This document shows positions 24,450 to 33,400 of a stretch of DNA of 64,000 nt, in pieces. Every line of letters begins with the position of its first letter. Position 1 is the stretch's first letter. Made by a program: the position numbers and the translations under genes. The stretch comes from Bacteroides sp. CAG:770 (GTDB lineage Bacteria; Bacteroidota; Bacteroidia; Bacteroidales; UBA932), in the NCBI GenBank assembly GCA_000435075.1, contig FR890653.1:14424-78423 (forward strand), in the 5' to 3' direction. Under the pieces are notes generated by a model. The model was not told where the DNA came from. It searched no databases and was given only the letters and a program-made list of their open reading frames with translations.

Positions 24450-24589
24450 CACACTTTTATGTTCGCTACTATACTACGGAAGGCAAGTTTCTACCATTAA
24501 CACACAGGATTACGGTTAGGGGAAAATGCTGTGTTCAGCGGTTCCGTACTTTTGTTGTGTAAGCATCTATGGAGTTACGTCCGTTGTCG
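24450..24589. repeat. Direct repeat B, 140 nt
   Basis: Second copy of repeat A, again ending at CCGTTGTCG where palindrome IR3 begins. The relative reading frames differ from copy A because of the indel, which argues against a protein-coding repeat. Confidence 0.9.
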
Positions 24590-24747
24590 GGACGGCGCCA
24601 CATTGATTTTTGCAATAGTTTGATTCTTAGGGTGTTATGAAATTCAGTGTGGATTAGTGGCCAAAAAATCTTCGGAAATCCACGCTTAAAATGAACGATA
24701 CCTGATTATCAATGTGTTACTGAGGGGGCCGTGGCGTCGTCCCGACA
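24585..24747. repeat. Inverted repeat IR3 with AT-rich loop
   Basis: Arms 24585-24601 and 24731-24747 match at 16 of 17 positions (TGTCGGGACGGCGCCAC). An inner perfect 8-bp pairing ACATTGAT (24600-24607) / ATCAATGT (24708-24715) extends the stem, and GTGGATT / AATCCAC in the loop can form another hairpin. Confidence 0.85.
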
Positions 24748-24778
24748 TACATTAGAGAATATTCGTGCTGGGCAAAGC

Positions 24779-24816
24779 ATAAAAAAAGTTTCCGAAGAGA
24801 AATCTTCGGAAACTTT
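24779..24816 (-). terminator. Rho-independent terminator of rplS-tRNA-Arg
   Basis: Perfect 14-bp stem AAAGTTTCCGAAGA / TCTTCGGAAACTTT with a 4-nt loop; on the minus strand it ends in a T-run. It lies directly after the tRNA 3' end. Confidence 0.88.
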
Positions 24817-24817
24817 G

Positions 24818-24891
24818 TGATCCCAATAGGATTCAAACCTATAACCTTTTGATCCGTAGTCAAATGCTCTATTCAATTGAGCTATGGGACC
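24818..24891 (-). tRNA. tRNA-Arg (anticodon ACG)
   Basis: Minus-strand 74-nt cloverleaf: acceptor GGTCCCA / TGGGATC with one G-U pair, D stem GCTC/GAGC, anticodon stem TTTGA/TCAAA with loop CTACGGA (anticodon ACG, reads CGN arginine codons after A34 deamination), T stem ATAGG/CCTAT with loop TTTGAAT, discriminator A. CCA is not encoded. It is 27 nt downstream of rplS and probably co-transcribed with it. Confidence 0.93.
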
Positions 24892-24918
24892 ATTTCAGGT
24901 CTAAAGACCTGTATTATA

Positions 24919-25305
24919 CTACTCGGTAGCGCCCTCTTCCTTGAGAACAACGAGCTTCTTCTCCTTAATTCTAGCCTTCTTACCAGAAAGGTTTCTGAGG
25001 TAGAAGATTCTAGCTCTGCGGACGTGACCGACCTTGTTAACTTCGATAGAATCGATGAATGGAGACTGGAATGGGAAAATTCTCTCAACACCTACACCAC
25101 TTGAGATCTTTCTTACTGTGAAAGTCTTGGTGAATGGAGTAGCACCGCTAATCTGGAGAACTACACCTCTAAATTTCTGGAGTCTCTCTTTGTCACCCTC
25201 TTTAATTCTGTAAGTTACGGCAATTGTGTCACCGCCTTTGAACTTAGGGTAAGAAGCAACTTTCTCGTTTACAAAAGCCTGCTCTACTACTTTTATCAAA
25301 TCCAT
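24919..25305 (-). CDS. rplS: 50S ribosomal protein L19
   Basis: 128 residues, normal for L19. Recognisable by YPKFKGGDTIAVTYRI, RLQKFRGVVLQISG, TKTFTVRKISSGVGVERIFP and the basic segment HVRRARIFYLRNLSGKKARIKEK. It sits at the interface of the two ribosomal subunits, contacting 16S rRNA helix 14. Single-gene unit with tRNA-Arg behind it. A consensus promoter gives a leader of roughly 70 nt. Confidence 0.97.
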   Translation of the reverse strand: MDLIKVVEQAFVNEKVASYPKFKGGDTIAVTYRIKEGDKERLQKFRGVVLQISGATPFTKTFTVRKISSGVGVERIFPFQSPFIDSIEVNKVGHVRRARIFYLRNLSGKKARIKEKKLVVLKEEGATE

Positions 25306-25379
25306 TTCTAATCAATTTTTAAAGCGCAACGTTACCTTTAACTCAACGATTGTAAGAGGTTGCTTTGTTATTGGGATTG

Positions 25380-25410
25380 CAAAGGTAAGAACTATTTTTT
25401 AATCTGCAAA
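25380..25410 (-). promoter_or_regulatory. Consensus promoter of rplS
   Basis: Minus strand TTTG (25407-25410), 19-nt spacer, TACCTTTG (25380-25387): a textbook Bacteroidota -33/-7 pair. Confidence 0.8.
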
Positions 25411-25436
25411 CTTTTTTGACAAATTTTTCACAAATT

Positions 25437-26639
25437 TCAGAAATTCTCCTTCATCTTATCGAAAAGGTTCTTGTCTTCCCTGCTGAGATTCGGCACAAAT
25501 GACTCGCTCTGACGCATTGACTCGAGCGCATCCTTCTCGCTTGATTTCAGCTTCTTAGGAATCCATACAAGATACTTCACGTACAAGTCGCCGGTACCGC
25601 TGCCGTAGCCTTTGACAGCAGGCATTCCCCTGCCGCGCAATCTCACTATGGTACCGGACTGGGTACCAGGCTCGATCTTAATCTTATATGTACCATCCAG
25701 ACATGGAATCGCTGCCTCACCTCCCAGGATTGCATCGGTCACAGGAATAATCTTGGTATAGAACAAATTTTTGCCCTCACGTTTCAGAGACTCATGAGGA
25801 AGTTCTTCTATCACTACAAGAAGGTCTCCATTGATGCCGCCGGCCTTGGCCGCATGGCCCTGACCCTGGAGAGTCAGCTGCATACCATCCTCGACACCGG
25901 CAGGTATATTGACGGTAACGGTTACGCGCTTGCGTACGAGACCTGTTCCACCGCATGTATGACAAGGATTGGAAACAACCTTTCCTTCACCGCCGCACCT
26001 TGAGCACGTCGTGTAAGTAACGGTACGTCCAAAGATACTGTTGACATATCTCTGCTCCTGACCTGAACCGTGACAAACCGGACAAGTCTGGATATCAGAC
26101 TCATTCTTCGTTCCCTTGCCGCCGCAGTCAGGGCACTGCTCATACCTCTCGATGGAAATCTCCTTGGTCACGCCCTTGGCAATTTCCTCCAATGTAAGAC
26201 GGACTCTAGTCCTAATATCACGTCCTCTCTGGACACGCTGCTGAGAACCGCCTCTGCCACCGAATCCGCCGAAGCCGGAAAAGCCACCGAAGCCGCCGCC
26301 GTTTCCGCCGAAGTCAAAGCCGGCACCAAACAAATCCTTAAGGATATCATTGATGTCAAAGCCACTGAATCCGCCGGCACCGCCACCGAAGCCACCTGAC
26401 GGACCATTGAATCCGAACTGGTCGTATTTTGCCCTCTTGTCCGGATCACTCAGCACCTCATAAGCCTCAGATGCCTCCTTGAAATTCTCCTCAGCCGTCT
26501 TCTTCTCCGCATCAGTACCGCTCACCCATCTGTCAGGATGCCACTTGAGCGCGAGCTTCTTGAAAGCTGACTTTATCTCATCAGCGCTGGCCGTCTTCGC
26601 AACGCCCAGAACTTCATAATAATCTCTCTTTTCAGCCAT
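25437..26639 (-). CDS. dnaJ: Chaperone DnaJ
   Basis: 400-residue type I Hsp40. J domain with the HPD motif (KWHPDRW, about residues 31-37), a long Gly/Phe-rich linker (about 80-130), a zinc-finger domain with four CxxCxGxG motifs (CPDCGGKG, CPVCHGSG, CSRCGGEG, CHTCGGTG) and the C-terminal substrate-binding domains. Stimulates DnaK ATPase and hands over unfolded clients. It is 16 nt downstream of grpE. The strong GGGAGGT ribosome-binding site 10 nt before the ATG is noteworthy for this phylum. dnaK is not in the window. Confidence 0.97.
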   Translation of the reverse strand: MAEKRDYYEVLGVAKTASADEIKSAFKKLALKWHPDRWVSGTDAEKKTAEENFKEASEAYEVLSDPDKRAKYDQFGFNGPSGGFGGGAGGFSGFDINDILKDLFGAGFDFGGNGGGFGGFSGFGGFGGRGGSQQRVQRGRDIRTRVRLTLEEIAKGVTKEISIERYEQCPDCGGKGTKNESDIQTCPVCHGSGQEQRYVNSIFGRTVTYTTCSRCGGEGKVVSNPCHTCGGTGLVRKRVTVTVNIPAGVEDGMQLTLQGQGHAAKAGGINGDLLVVIEELPHESLKREGKNLFYTKIIPVTDAILGGEAAIPCLDGTYKIKIEPGTQSGTIVRLRGRGMPAVKGYGSGTGDLYVKYLVWIPKKLKSSEKDALESMRQSESFVPNLSREDKNLFDKMKENF

Positions 26640-26655
26640 AGTTACAAATACCTCC

Positions 26656-27297
26656 CTAGATTCCTACGACAACCTTGGCATAACGGAGAATCTTTCCACC
26701 GAGCATGTAACCGGTCTCGATAACATCATAGACAAGGCCCTTTTTATCCTCATCCTCGACAGGCACCTGAGCCACAGCCTCATGGAAATCAGTATCAAAC
26801 TTCTGTCCTTTAGCCTCGATTTTTTCCAACCCCTTGGACTTCAAATACTTCATGAGTTTGTCATAAATGAGGGCAGTACCCTCCTTAGCTGCCTCATCGC
26901 TTGACTTGCTGAGAAGTTCCATAGCCCTCTCACAATCATCAAGAACCGGAAGAAGGCCCTTGATAGTATCCTTGGCGGCAGAATTGACAAGCGCGAGCTT
27001 CTCCTCGGAAGTACGGCGTCTGAAAGTATCAAACTCAGCCATAAGGCGCACATAATCATCCTTTTCCTTGGCAAGTTTAGCCTCTATATCTTTTTTCTCC
27101 GCTTCAAGTTTCGCTATCTTTTCTTTACAATGTCCTTTTTCATGGCACTCTTCCTCAGAAGCGCCATCAGACTTTTTGTCAGCATTGTCACATTTCTGCT
27201 CGTCACACTGACATGTTTCCTCAGAGCAAGGAGCCTCATTTTCCATCTTTTCCTGATCTTTTTTCAGCTCTTTCTCTTCTTCTCTTTGCTTTTTCAT
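26656..27297 (-). CDS. grpE: Nucleotide exchange factor GrpE with Cys/His-rich N-terminus
   Basis: 213 residues. The GrpE core is clear from about residue 58: the long coiled coil (KIAKLEAEKKDIEAKLAKEK), AEFDTFRRRTSEEK, LLPVLDDCERAME and the beta-wing ending GYMLGGKILRYAKVVVG. It releases ADP from DnaK. The N-terminal 57 residues are highly charged and contain six cysteines (about 24, 29, 31, 36, 51, 57) and two histidines (52, 56), spaced as C-x4-C-x-C-x4-C and CH-x3-HC. GrpE N-termini are usually Cys-free, so metal or redox sensing is possible. An internal Met18 start would still include all six cysteines. dnaJ follows. Confidence 0.93.
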   Translation of the reverse strand: MKKQREEEKELKKDQEKMENEAPCSEETCQCDEQKCDNADKKSDGASEEECHEKGHCKEKIAKLEAEKKDIEAKLAKEKDDYVRLMAEFDTFRRRTSEEKLALVNSAAKDTIKGLLPVLDDCERAMELLSKSSDEAAKEGTALIYDKLMKYLKSKGLEKIEAKGQKFDTDFHEAVAQVPVEDEDKKGLVYDVIETGYMLGGKILRYAKVVVGI

Positions 27298-27594
27298 ATC
27301 GTCTTAACCTTTTATATCTTTTTGAAAACAACCCATAAATGGTCGCTATAATAATCACCCACAACATATTAACCCGTATGGTCAGGCTGGGTTATCCACG
27401 ACCATACAGTCCAATGAATGAGCAAATTATCTGCCACAGCGAAAAACTGACAAATTGACACCACAACCGGAGAGGCATCATCCGCAATTACAAACCAAGC
27501 GGGGCCCGGCCATCAGGTCAAGCCCCGCATAAAGCCCCAGAAGGATTCAACTTGCCGTGTACATCCACGCAAATCCGACCGATATAAATCAATG
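27298..27594. other. Intergenic region upstream of grpE
   Basis: About 300 nt. Contains a 7-bp GC-rich stem GCGGGGC / GCCCCGC (27499-27528), a plausible terminator of the oxidoreductase gene, and an 8-bp stem GTATGGTC (27376-27383) / GACCATAC (27400-27407) of unknown role. No CIRCE element and no clear TAnnTTTG box for grpE were found. Confidence 0.5.
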
Positions 27595-29250
27595 CTAGAG
27601 TTCGAACAGTTTTGCGGCTGCAACAGCGCAATTAATTCCGTCAATGGCAGAAGACACGATTCCTCCTGAATATCCTGCGCCCTCACCACAAGGGAAAAGA
27701 CCAGGAACCTGAGGACATTGACAAGTCTCGGCATCACGAACGATACGTACCGGTGAAGAAGTTCTGGACTCGACACCAAGGAGAAGCGCATCCTCAGTGT
27801 AATATCCACGCATCTTATTGTTAATCAGAGGGAAAGCCTTCTGAAGACGCGAAGCCACACACTCTGGAAGAAGCTCATACAAAGGCGCTGAAACCACACC
27901 CGGACGATAAGATGTCTCCGGCAAATCCTCTGACATCTGCTCCTCGCAGAAATCCACCATCCTCTGAGCTGGAGCGCAAAGTTTATTCACAACACCATTT
28001 TCATCAGCCTCAGCATGTTCAGCAGCATAATCAAACATCTTCTTCTCTACATCATGCTGGAAGTTCAGCAAAGAGAACACACCATATTTCTTATATTCCT
28101 CAGGGACATCATCCGGTTCGATGGAAACCACCACACCGGCATTGGCCCACTTCGAATTTCTGGCCGAATTGGACATTCCGTTGAGAACAGTATAGCCGTC
28201 TTCAGTAGCGGACGGAACAAGAATACCTCCAGGGCACATACAGAACGAGAACACTCCTCTCTCATCCACCTGTTCCACGAAAGAGTACTCGGCAGCAGGG
28301 AAACCAGGCTCCCACTGGCCACGATAACGGATCTTGTTGATAAGGGCCTGAGGATGTTCCACACGGACACCCATCGCGAAGCCCTTGGCCTGAAGTTCCC
28401 AGCCCTTCTTGTCGAAAAGTTCATAAATATCGCGAGCGGAATGGCCCGTAGCCACGATAACAGCCTTTGCCTTAAATGTCAATGCCGATTCCCCGTCTTT
28501 TTCATCAATGGCAGTCACGGTGATGACACCGTCCTCTCCCCTTTCAATGTCAGAGACTCTCGTCTGGAAATGATACTCGCCGCCATGCTCAATCACACAC
28601 TCGCGGATATTGGAGACAAGACGCGGAAGTTTGTCCGTACCGATGTGAGGATGAGCGTCAATGAGAATGGACGGATCAGCACCGAAGTTCACGAACTGGT
28701 GGAGAACCTCCCTATTGTCTCCTCTCTTCGAGGATCTCGTAAAGAGCTTGCCATCAGAGAAAGTACCGGCTCCGCCCTCACCGTAGCAATAATTGGAATC
28801 CGGATTCACGACTCCTGTCCTGGACAGTTTCGCGATATCCGGCTTACGGCCGCTTACATCCTTGCCGCGCTCCAGAACCACCGGCTTGAGGCCAAGGGTA
28901 AGGAGCTTCAATGCTGCAAACATACCTGCAGGACCGGATCCGATGACAATCACCGGCTCACCGGCATGAACATCCTGATATTCAGGAAGTTTATACTCCT
29001 CATACGGTTCATCCTTCCTGTAAGCCGCCACTCTGTAACGCATCGTGACGTCACCTCTGGCATCTATCGAACGATGCACGATATGACAATGCGCATCGGC
29101 ATTGTTCATCGTAGGCTGATATGACTTAGTCGGGTCAATGACATTGATAACAGCATTCGGCCTCAGACGCAGAGCCTCTGCAGCAGCCATCCTGATGTCA
29201 TCCAGTCTAGGTTCTCTGCCCATGCGGCAGGATACTTCAAATTCTATCAT
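27595..29250 (-). CDS. FAD-dependent oxidoreductase (NAD-utilising dehydrogenase family)
   Basis: 551 residues. A small N-terminal domain (1-95) precedes a Rossmann dinucleotide-binding motif VIVIGSGPAGMFAALKL (about residues 99-115). Other landmarks are GEGGAGTFSDGKLFTRS, an internal KAVIVATGHSARD second FAD motif, and a C-terminal FPCGEGAGYSGGIVSSAIDG that closes the FAD site. This is a widespread, poorly characterised family in Bacteroidetes and Firmicutes, often annotated as an uncharacterised FAD-dependent dehydrogenase. It ends near a GC-rich hairpin. Substrate unknown. Confidence 0.85.
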   Translation of the reverse strand: MIEFEVSCRMGREPRLDDIRMAAAEALRLRPNAVINVIDPTKSYQPTMNNADAHCHIVHRSIDARGDVTMRYRVAAYRKDEPYEEYKLPEYQDVHAGEPVIVIGSGPAGMFAALKLLTLGLKPVVLERGKDVSGRKPDIAKLSRTGVVNPDSNYCYGEGGAGTFSDGKLFTRSSKRGDNREVLHQFVNFGADPSILIDAHPHIGTDKLPRLVSNIRECVIEHGGEYHFQTRVSDIERGEDGVITVTAIDEKDGESALTFKAKAVIVATGHSARDIYELFDKKGWELQAKGFAMGVRVEHPQALINKIRYRGQWEPGFPAAEYSFVEQVDERGVFSFCMCPGGILVPSATEDGYTVLNGMSNSARNSKWANAGVVVSIEPDDVPEEYKKYGVFSLLNFQHDVEKKMFDYAAEHAEADENGVVNKLCAPAQRMVDFCEEQMSEDLPETSYRPGVVSAPLYELLPECVASRLQKAFPLINNKMRGYYTEDALLLGVESRTSSPVRIVRDAETCQCPQVPGLFPCGEGAGYSGGIVSSAIDGINCAVAAAKLFEL

Positions 29251-29319
29251 TTTTCAAAAAAATTATCTTTCATTAAAAGCTCAAGTCCCCGGCAAATCAG
29301 GGAACTCTCGTGCCCCCTG

Positions 29320-30348
29320 TTAAAAATCCGCCATTCTCGATACCGGAGCCACATCAAGAGGGGTGCGCTCACCTGCAAGATAATGGTAATAGCCTGCAAT
29401 GGCAATCATAGCCGCATTGTCCGTAGTGAACTTGAACTCAGGCAGATACGTATTCCAGCCACGCTTCTTGCCCTCCTCCTCGATACGATTCCTGAGACCG
29501 CTGTTCGCAGAAACGCCGCCACCGATGGTAATCTCCTTGATACCTGTCATCTTGGCCGCCTTGATGAGCTTGTCCATCAGAATATCTATCAATGCTTTCT
29601 GGAAACTTGCACAGATGTCTTCCTTGTTCTTTTCCATGAAATCAGGATCCTTGGCAATCTCATCGCGGACAAAATACAGGAGAGAAGTCTTGATGCCACT
29701 GAAACTGTAGTCCAGCCCCGGGATATGGGGCTTCGCGAACTTGAAACGGTCAGGATCACCAAGTTTTGCAAGCTTGTCAATGATAGGGCCGCCCGGATAG
29801 CCGAGTCCCATCATCTTGGAGCACTTGTCAAAAGCCTCCCCCACAGCGTCGTCGATTGTCTGACCTAGAATTTCATAGTCAAGAGGACTGTTCACCTTGA
29901 CTATCTGAGAGTTGCCTCCTGAGACGAGGAGACATAGATAAGGAAATTCCGGATGATGGTTTTCCTTGTCATACTGTTTCACGAAATCAGCCAGGATATG
30001 TCCCTGAAGATGATTGACCATCACCATAGGTATTCCGAGAGACACGCTCAGAGCCTTCGCGAAAGATGTGCCTACGAGCAAAGAGCCGAGAAGGCCCGGA
30101 CCACGTGTGAATGCTATGGCAGTCAGTTCCTCCGGCTTAACCCCGGCCTTTTCCAGAGCCTGGCTCACTACAGGAACGATGTTCTGCTCATGAGCTCTGG
30201 ACGCCAGTTCCGGAACGACACCGCCATAATCTTTGTGAACCTGTTGACTGGCAATGACATTGGACAATAAATACCCGTCCTTGATAACTGCAGCGGAAGT
30301 ATCATCACATGATGACTCAATTCCGAGAATGATGTCTGTATGTTCCAT
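29320..30348 (-). CDS. tsaD: tRNA N6-adenosine threonylcarbamoyltransferase TsaD
   Basis: 342 residues. ASKHA-fold enzyme transferring the threonylcarbamoyl group to A37 of ANN-decoding tRNAs (t6A). Visible: N-terminal LGIESSCDDTSAAV, the Fe-binding HxxxH motif within VNHLQGH, SGGNSQIV, ASFQKALIDIL and C-terminal GGVSANSGLRN and TDNAAMIA. Divergently oriented from tamB, with the intergenic region holding a -7 element for each side. mtaB, which further modifies t6A, lies about 6 kb away on the other strand. Confidence 0.97.
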   Translation of the reverse strand: MEHTDIILGIESSCDDTSAAVIKDGYLLSNVIASQQVHKDYGGVVPELASRAHEQNIVPVVSQALEKAGVKPEELTAIAFTRGPGLLGSLLVGTSFAKALSVSLGIPMVMVNHLQGHILADFVKQYDKENHHPEFPYLCLLVSGGNSQIVKVNSPLDYEILGQTIDDAVGEAFDKCSKMMGLGYPGGPIIDKLAKLGDPDRFKFAKPHIPGLDYSFSGIKTSLLYFVRDEIAKDPDFMEKNKEDICASFQKALIDILMDKLIKAAKMTGIKEITIGGGVSANSGLRNRIEEEGKKRGWNTYLPEFKFTTDNAAMIAIAGYYHYLAGERTPLDVAPVSRMADF

Positions 30349-30378
30349 TATCTTTCAAAAAACTCCAAATATGACGCG

Positions 30379-30386
30379 CAAAGGTA
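30379..30386 (-). promoter_or_regulatory. -7 element for tsaD
   Basis: Minus-strand TACCTTTG, 30 nt upstream of the tsaD ATG; no clear -33 TTG at the right distance. Confidence 0.5.
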
Positions 30387-30471
30387 ATAAAAAGGTAATA
30401 AATAATCTTTATCAGACGACAAAAACAGACATTGAACCGACATTATCCCCATGAAATCAAAACAAAATTAG

Positions 30472-30479
30472 TATTTTTG
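30472..30479 (+). promoter_or_regulatory. -7 element abutting the tamB start codon
   Basis: TATTTTTG fits TAnnTTTG but ends one base before the ATG at 30481, so transcription from it would begin inside the first codons. Either translation starts further down or another promoter is used. Confidence 0.45.
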
Positions 30480-30480
30480 T

Positions 30481-33400
30481 ATGATACAACTTTCTCTGGC
30501 CCCGGGACAGAGACAAAAACGACAGGAACTGAAAAAGGCAGTTAAAATAGTCTATCTGACAATCATGACCATAGTGGCGCTCATTGTCGCCGCTCTGATT
30601 GCCGTGCAGTCACCTGCCGTACAGACATATATGGCCGACAAAATCCTCGCTTCACTGAAAAACAGCATTGACGGGGACATCACCATAGGCAAGATCCACG
30701 TGGCGCCTTTCAAGGCAGTCATGCTGAAAGACGTGGCTGTCATTGACAGGCATCCGTTTCCGGACACTTCAGGTGCCGCTCCTGTGGACACTTTCTTTTC
30801 CGCAAGATACGTGACGGCTTCCCTCAGCGTAAAAAACCTCACGTCTCCCGACGGAGGCATATACCTGAGCTCCGCAAAAGTGACTGACGGACAGTTCAAT
30901 CTCACGATCGAGCCCGGCATTGACAGCGCCTCATCCAGCACTAACCTGAAACGCATTTTCCACCTCGGGAACTCCGACAAGAACGAAGAGAAGAAGGACA
31001 AGGAAGTCTTCAGCATATCGAACGTGAAACTGGAAGGCATGAGGTTCAGGATGGTGAACTACAAGCAGGACAGGACCGCATACGGAAGTGACTCCATAAA
31101 CTGGTTCGACCTGGATGTCAGTGACATAAACCTCTCAGGACGGGACCTGAAACTGAAAGGCCCGGTAATGTCCGGCACATGCGACAAACTGTCATTCAGG
31201 GAAAAGAGCGGATTCGAATGTCTCCTCCTCTCAGGAAAAGCAAAGGTAGGAAACGGAAAGACCATAGTGGATGACCTCAGAATCAAGGATGACTGGTCAG
31301 ACATCACGCTGCCGTCTTTCGTGATGTCATACAAAGATACGGATTCGTGGTCCTACTTCACCAGCGATGTCAGGATGACCGGCCAGATAAAGCCAAGTAT
31401 CGTCAGCATGAAGACATTGGGATATTTTGCACCGGCATTGAAAAACTTCCGGCTTGCAGCCCGTCTGGAAGGCGACGTTGACGGATACGTGAACGACCTG
31501 TCAGTCAAGGATATACGCATCAGGACGAGCGATGCCGACGGATACCGGGACTGGGCGGACCACGAAGGACACGGCATTTCCGGCACCATTACAGGCTCCG
31601 TCGTCGGACTGCCGGACTCATACGGAATGATGACAGAAGCCACACTCAGCCACATCAGATTCACATCCTCCGGGCTGGAACACTTCATAAAAGGCTGGGC
31701 GCCCGGGGCATCCCTGAACATTTCCAATCTCTGCAAAGGAAGCAGACTCGAATTCTCAGGAAGGATGCGGGGACCGCTCAACAGACTCCACGTCCACGGA
31801 ATCATCACCGACGGAGCGGGAAAGGTCAATGCCAATGCCCACATCTTCAATGTCATTGACAAGTACCGGCCGCTGGAAATCGGCGGAACCGTTCAGACTG
31901 AAAGTCTGGATATCAGCAGAATCGTCGCAGGCGTCCCGATAGGCCCTTGCGACATGAGGGCTGGACTTTCCGCGACATTGGCGGAAGACGGGCCGGATGT
32001 CCGCATCGACTCCCTCCACGTCGACAGGCTGAACGTGCTTGGATATGACTATACAGGCCTGTCGGCAGCAGGAACCTACAGCCAGGAGGCGTTCAACGGA
32101 CGTATCGTCTGCAGCGACCCGAACCTCAACTTCCTGTTCCAGGGTATCTTCACGTTGTCATCCAAGACCAACAACGCGCTGTACAAGTTCTACGCAAACC
32201 TCGGATATGCAGACCTCAACGCCCTTAATATCGACAAGAGGGGCACTTCCAAAGTGAGCTTCACTACCCAGGCGAACTTCACCAGAGTAAGCGGAGAGGA
32301 CATCATCGGAAACATCGATGTCAATGACATCTTGCTTGAGGACGACCATGGTATCCACAATATCGGAGACATCGAAATTTCATCACACGCCAGAAATGAC
32401 ATGAACAGGGTGAAATTCACATCGTCATTCGCAGACATTTCCTATGTAGGTTCCAAGTTCTTCGCCAGCTTCATGCGTGACCTTCAGACAGTTACGACAA
32501 AGAAAGAATTACCGTCACTGTACCGGGACCCGGGCAGCACATGGGACGGGAACAGATATGACCTTTCCTTCAGGTTCCATGACACGAAAGACCTGCTGTC
32601 ATTCATCGCTCCCGGAGCCTATATCGCAGACAGCACGGCATTGACCCTAAGCATTGACGATGACGGGGCAATGGAAGCAAGACTCAAGTCCGGACGACTG
32701 GCATACAAAGACAAATACCTGAAAGGCATTGACTTGCGCATCGACAATTCAGGAAAACAGTTGACGGGTATTCTCAATGCAGGAGAGGTTTCCGCCTCAC
32801 CTATACTTGCAAAATCCTGCAATCTCCAGATTCTGGCGGACAACGACAGCATCGGGCTCGGGTTCAGATATGATAACGAAAGCGAATTGGCAAACAGGGG
32901 CGAGATAATCCTGAACGGAAACATTTACCGTGACGACAAGGATTCTCTTGCTGTCAGAGCCAGCTTCCTCCCTTCATATATATACTTGAAGCCAAATCTC
33001 TGGAAGATAGCCTCCAACGACATCAACATTCATAAGGAGACAGCAAAAGTGGACAGTCTGGCGATCATCGGAAACGGGCAGACGATTCTTCTGGACGGCG
33101 GATGGTCCGCATCCCGGACCGACACGCTGAGGCTGAACATGGACAAGTTCGACATCTCGCTCGTCAATGCGTTCACCAGCTTTGACATGGACATAAAGGG
33201 GCGTGTCACCGGACGTGCGATGCTCATTTCCCCGGCCCGTGAGAAGACAGGGCTCCTCATGGGAATCGTCTGTGACTCAACAGGTTTTGGAGGGCGGGAA
33301 GTCGGAACGCTTCGTGTCGGAGGTGTCTGGGATGAAGAAAAACAGGGCTTCAGTTACGCATGCAGGAATCTCCTTTACGGCAACCAGACCTTCGGGGCCA

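Larger units (their letters stand above)
23729..24817. repeat. 1.1-kb convergent intergenic region with palindromes and direct repeats
   Basis: No credible gene. In order: terminator of the Stealth gene (23808-23839); inverted repeat IR1 (23885-23907 / 24021-24043); a short inverted repeat AACGGTGTAA (24065-24074) / TTACACCGTT (24139-24148); direct repeat A (24215-24353); perfect palindrome IR2 (24348-24372 / 24422-24446); direct repeat B (24450-24589); inverted repeat IR3 (24585-24601 / 24731-24747); tRNA terminator (24779-24816). An imperfect 18-bp direct repeat, GAATRTTCGTRCTGGGCA, brackets the second half (24199-24216 and 24757-24774). Open frames through it are not conserved between the two repeat copies. 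Confidence 0.85.

Noticed and set aside
24127..24519. 130-codon open frame across the repeat array
   Set aside because: It crosses repeat A, the IR2 palindrome and part of repeat B; the two repeat copies fall in different frames and the peptide has no recognisable domain. A by-product of GC-rich palindromes.
23885..24747. Inverted repeats as invertible promoters of the Bacteroides type
   Set aside because: Both flanking genes point into the region, so a promoter there would drive nothing, and no consensus -33/-7 pair lies between any arm pair.
24199..24774. Integron attC array or tRNA-borne att site
   Set aside because: No RYYYAAC/GTTRRRY simple sites, no integrase gene, and the flanking 18-bp repeats do not match the tRNA 3' end.
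27392..27400. DnaA-box-like TTATCCACG
   Set aside because: Single 8-of-9 match, no cluster, no dnaA or dnaN nearby; not an origin.
28015..29124. 369-codon plus-strand frame opposite the FAD oxidoreductase
   Set aside because: Antisense shadow of a well-supported gene; peptide is His/Arg-rich without domains.
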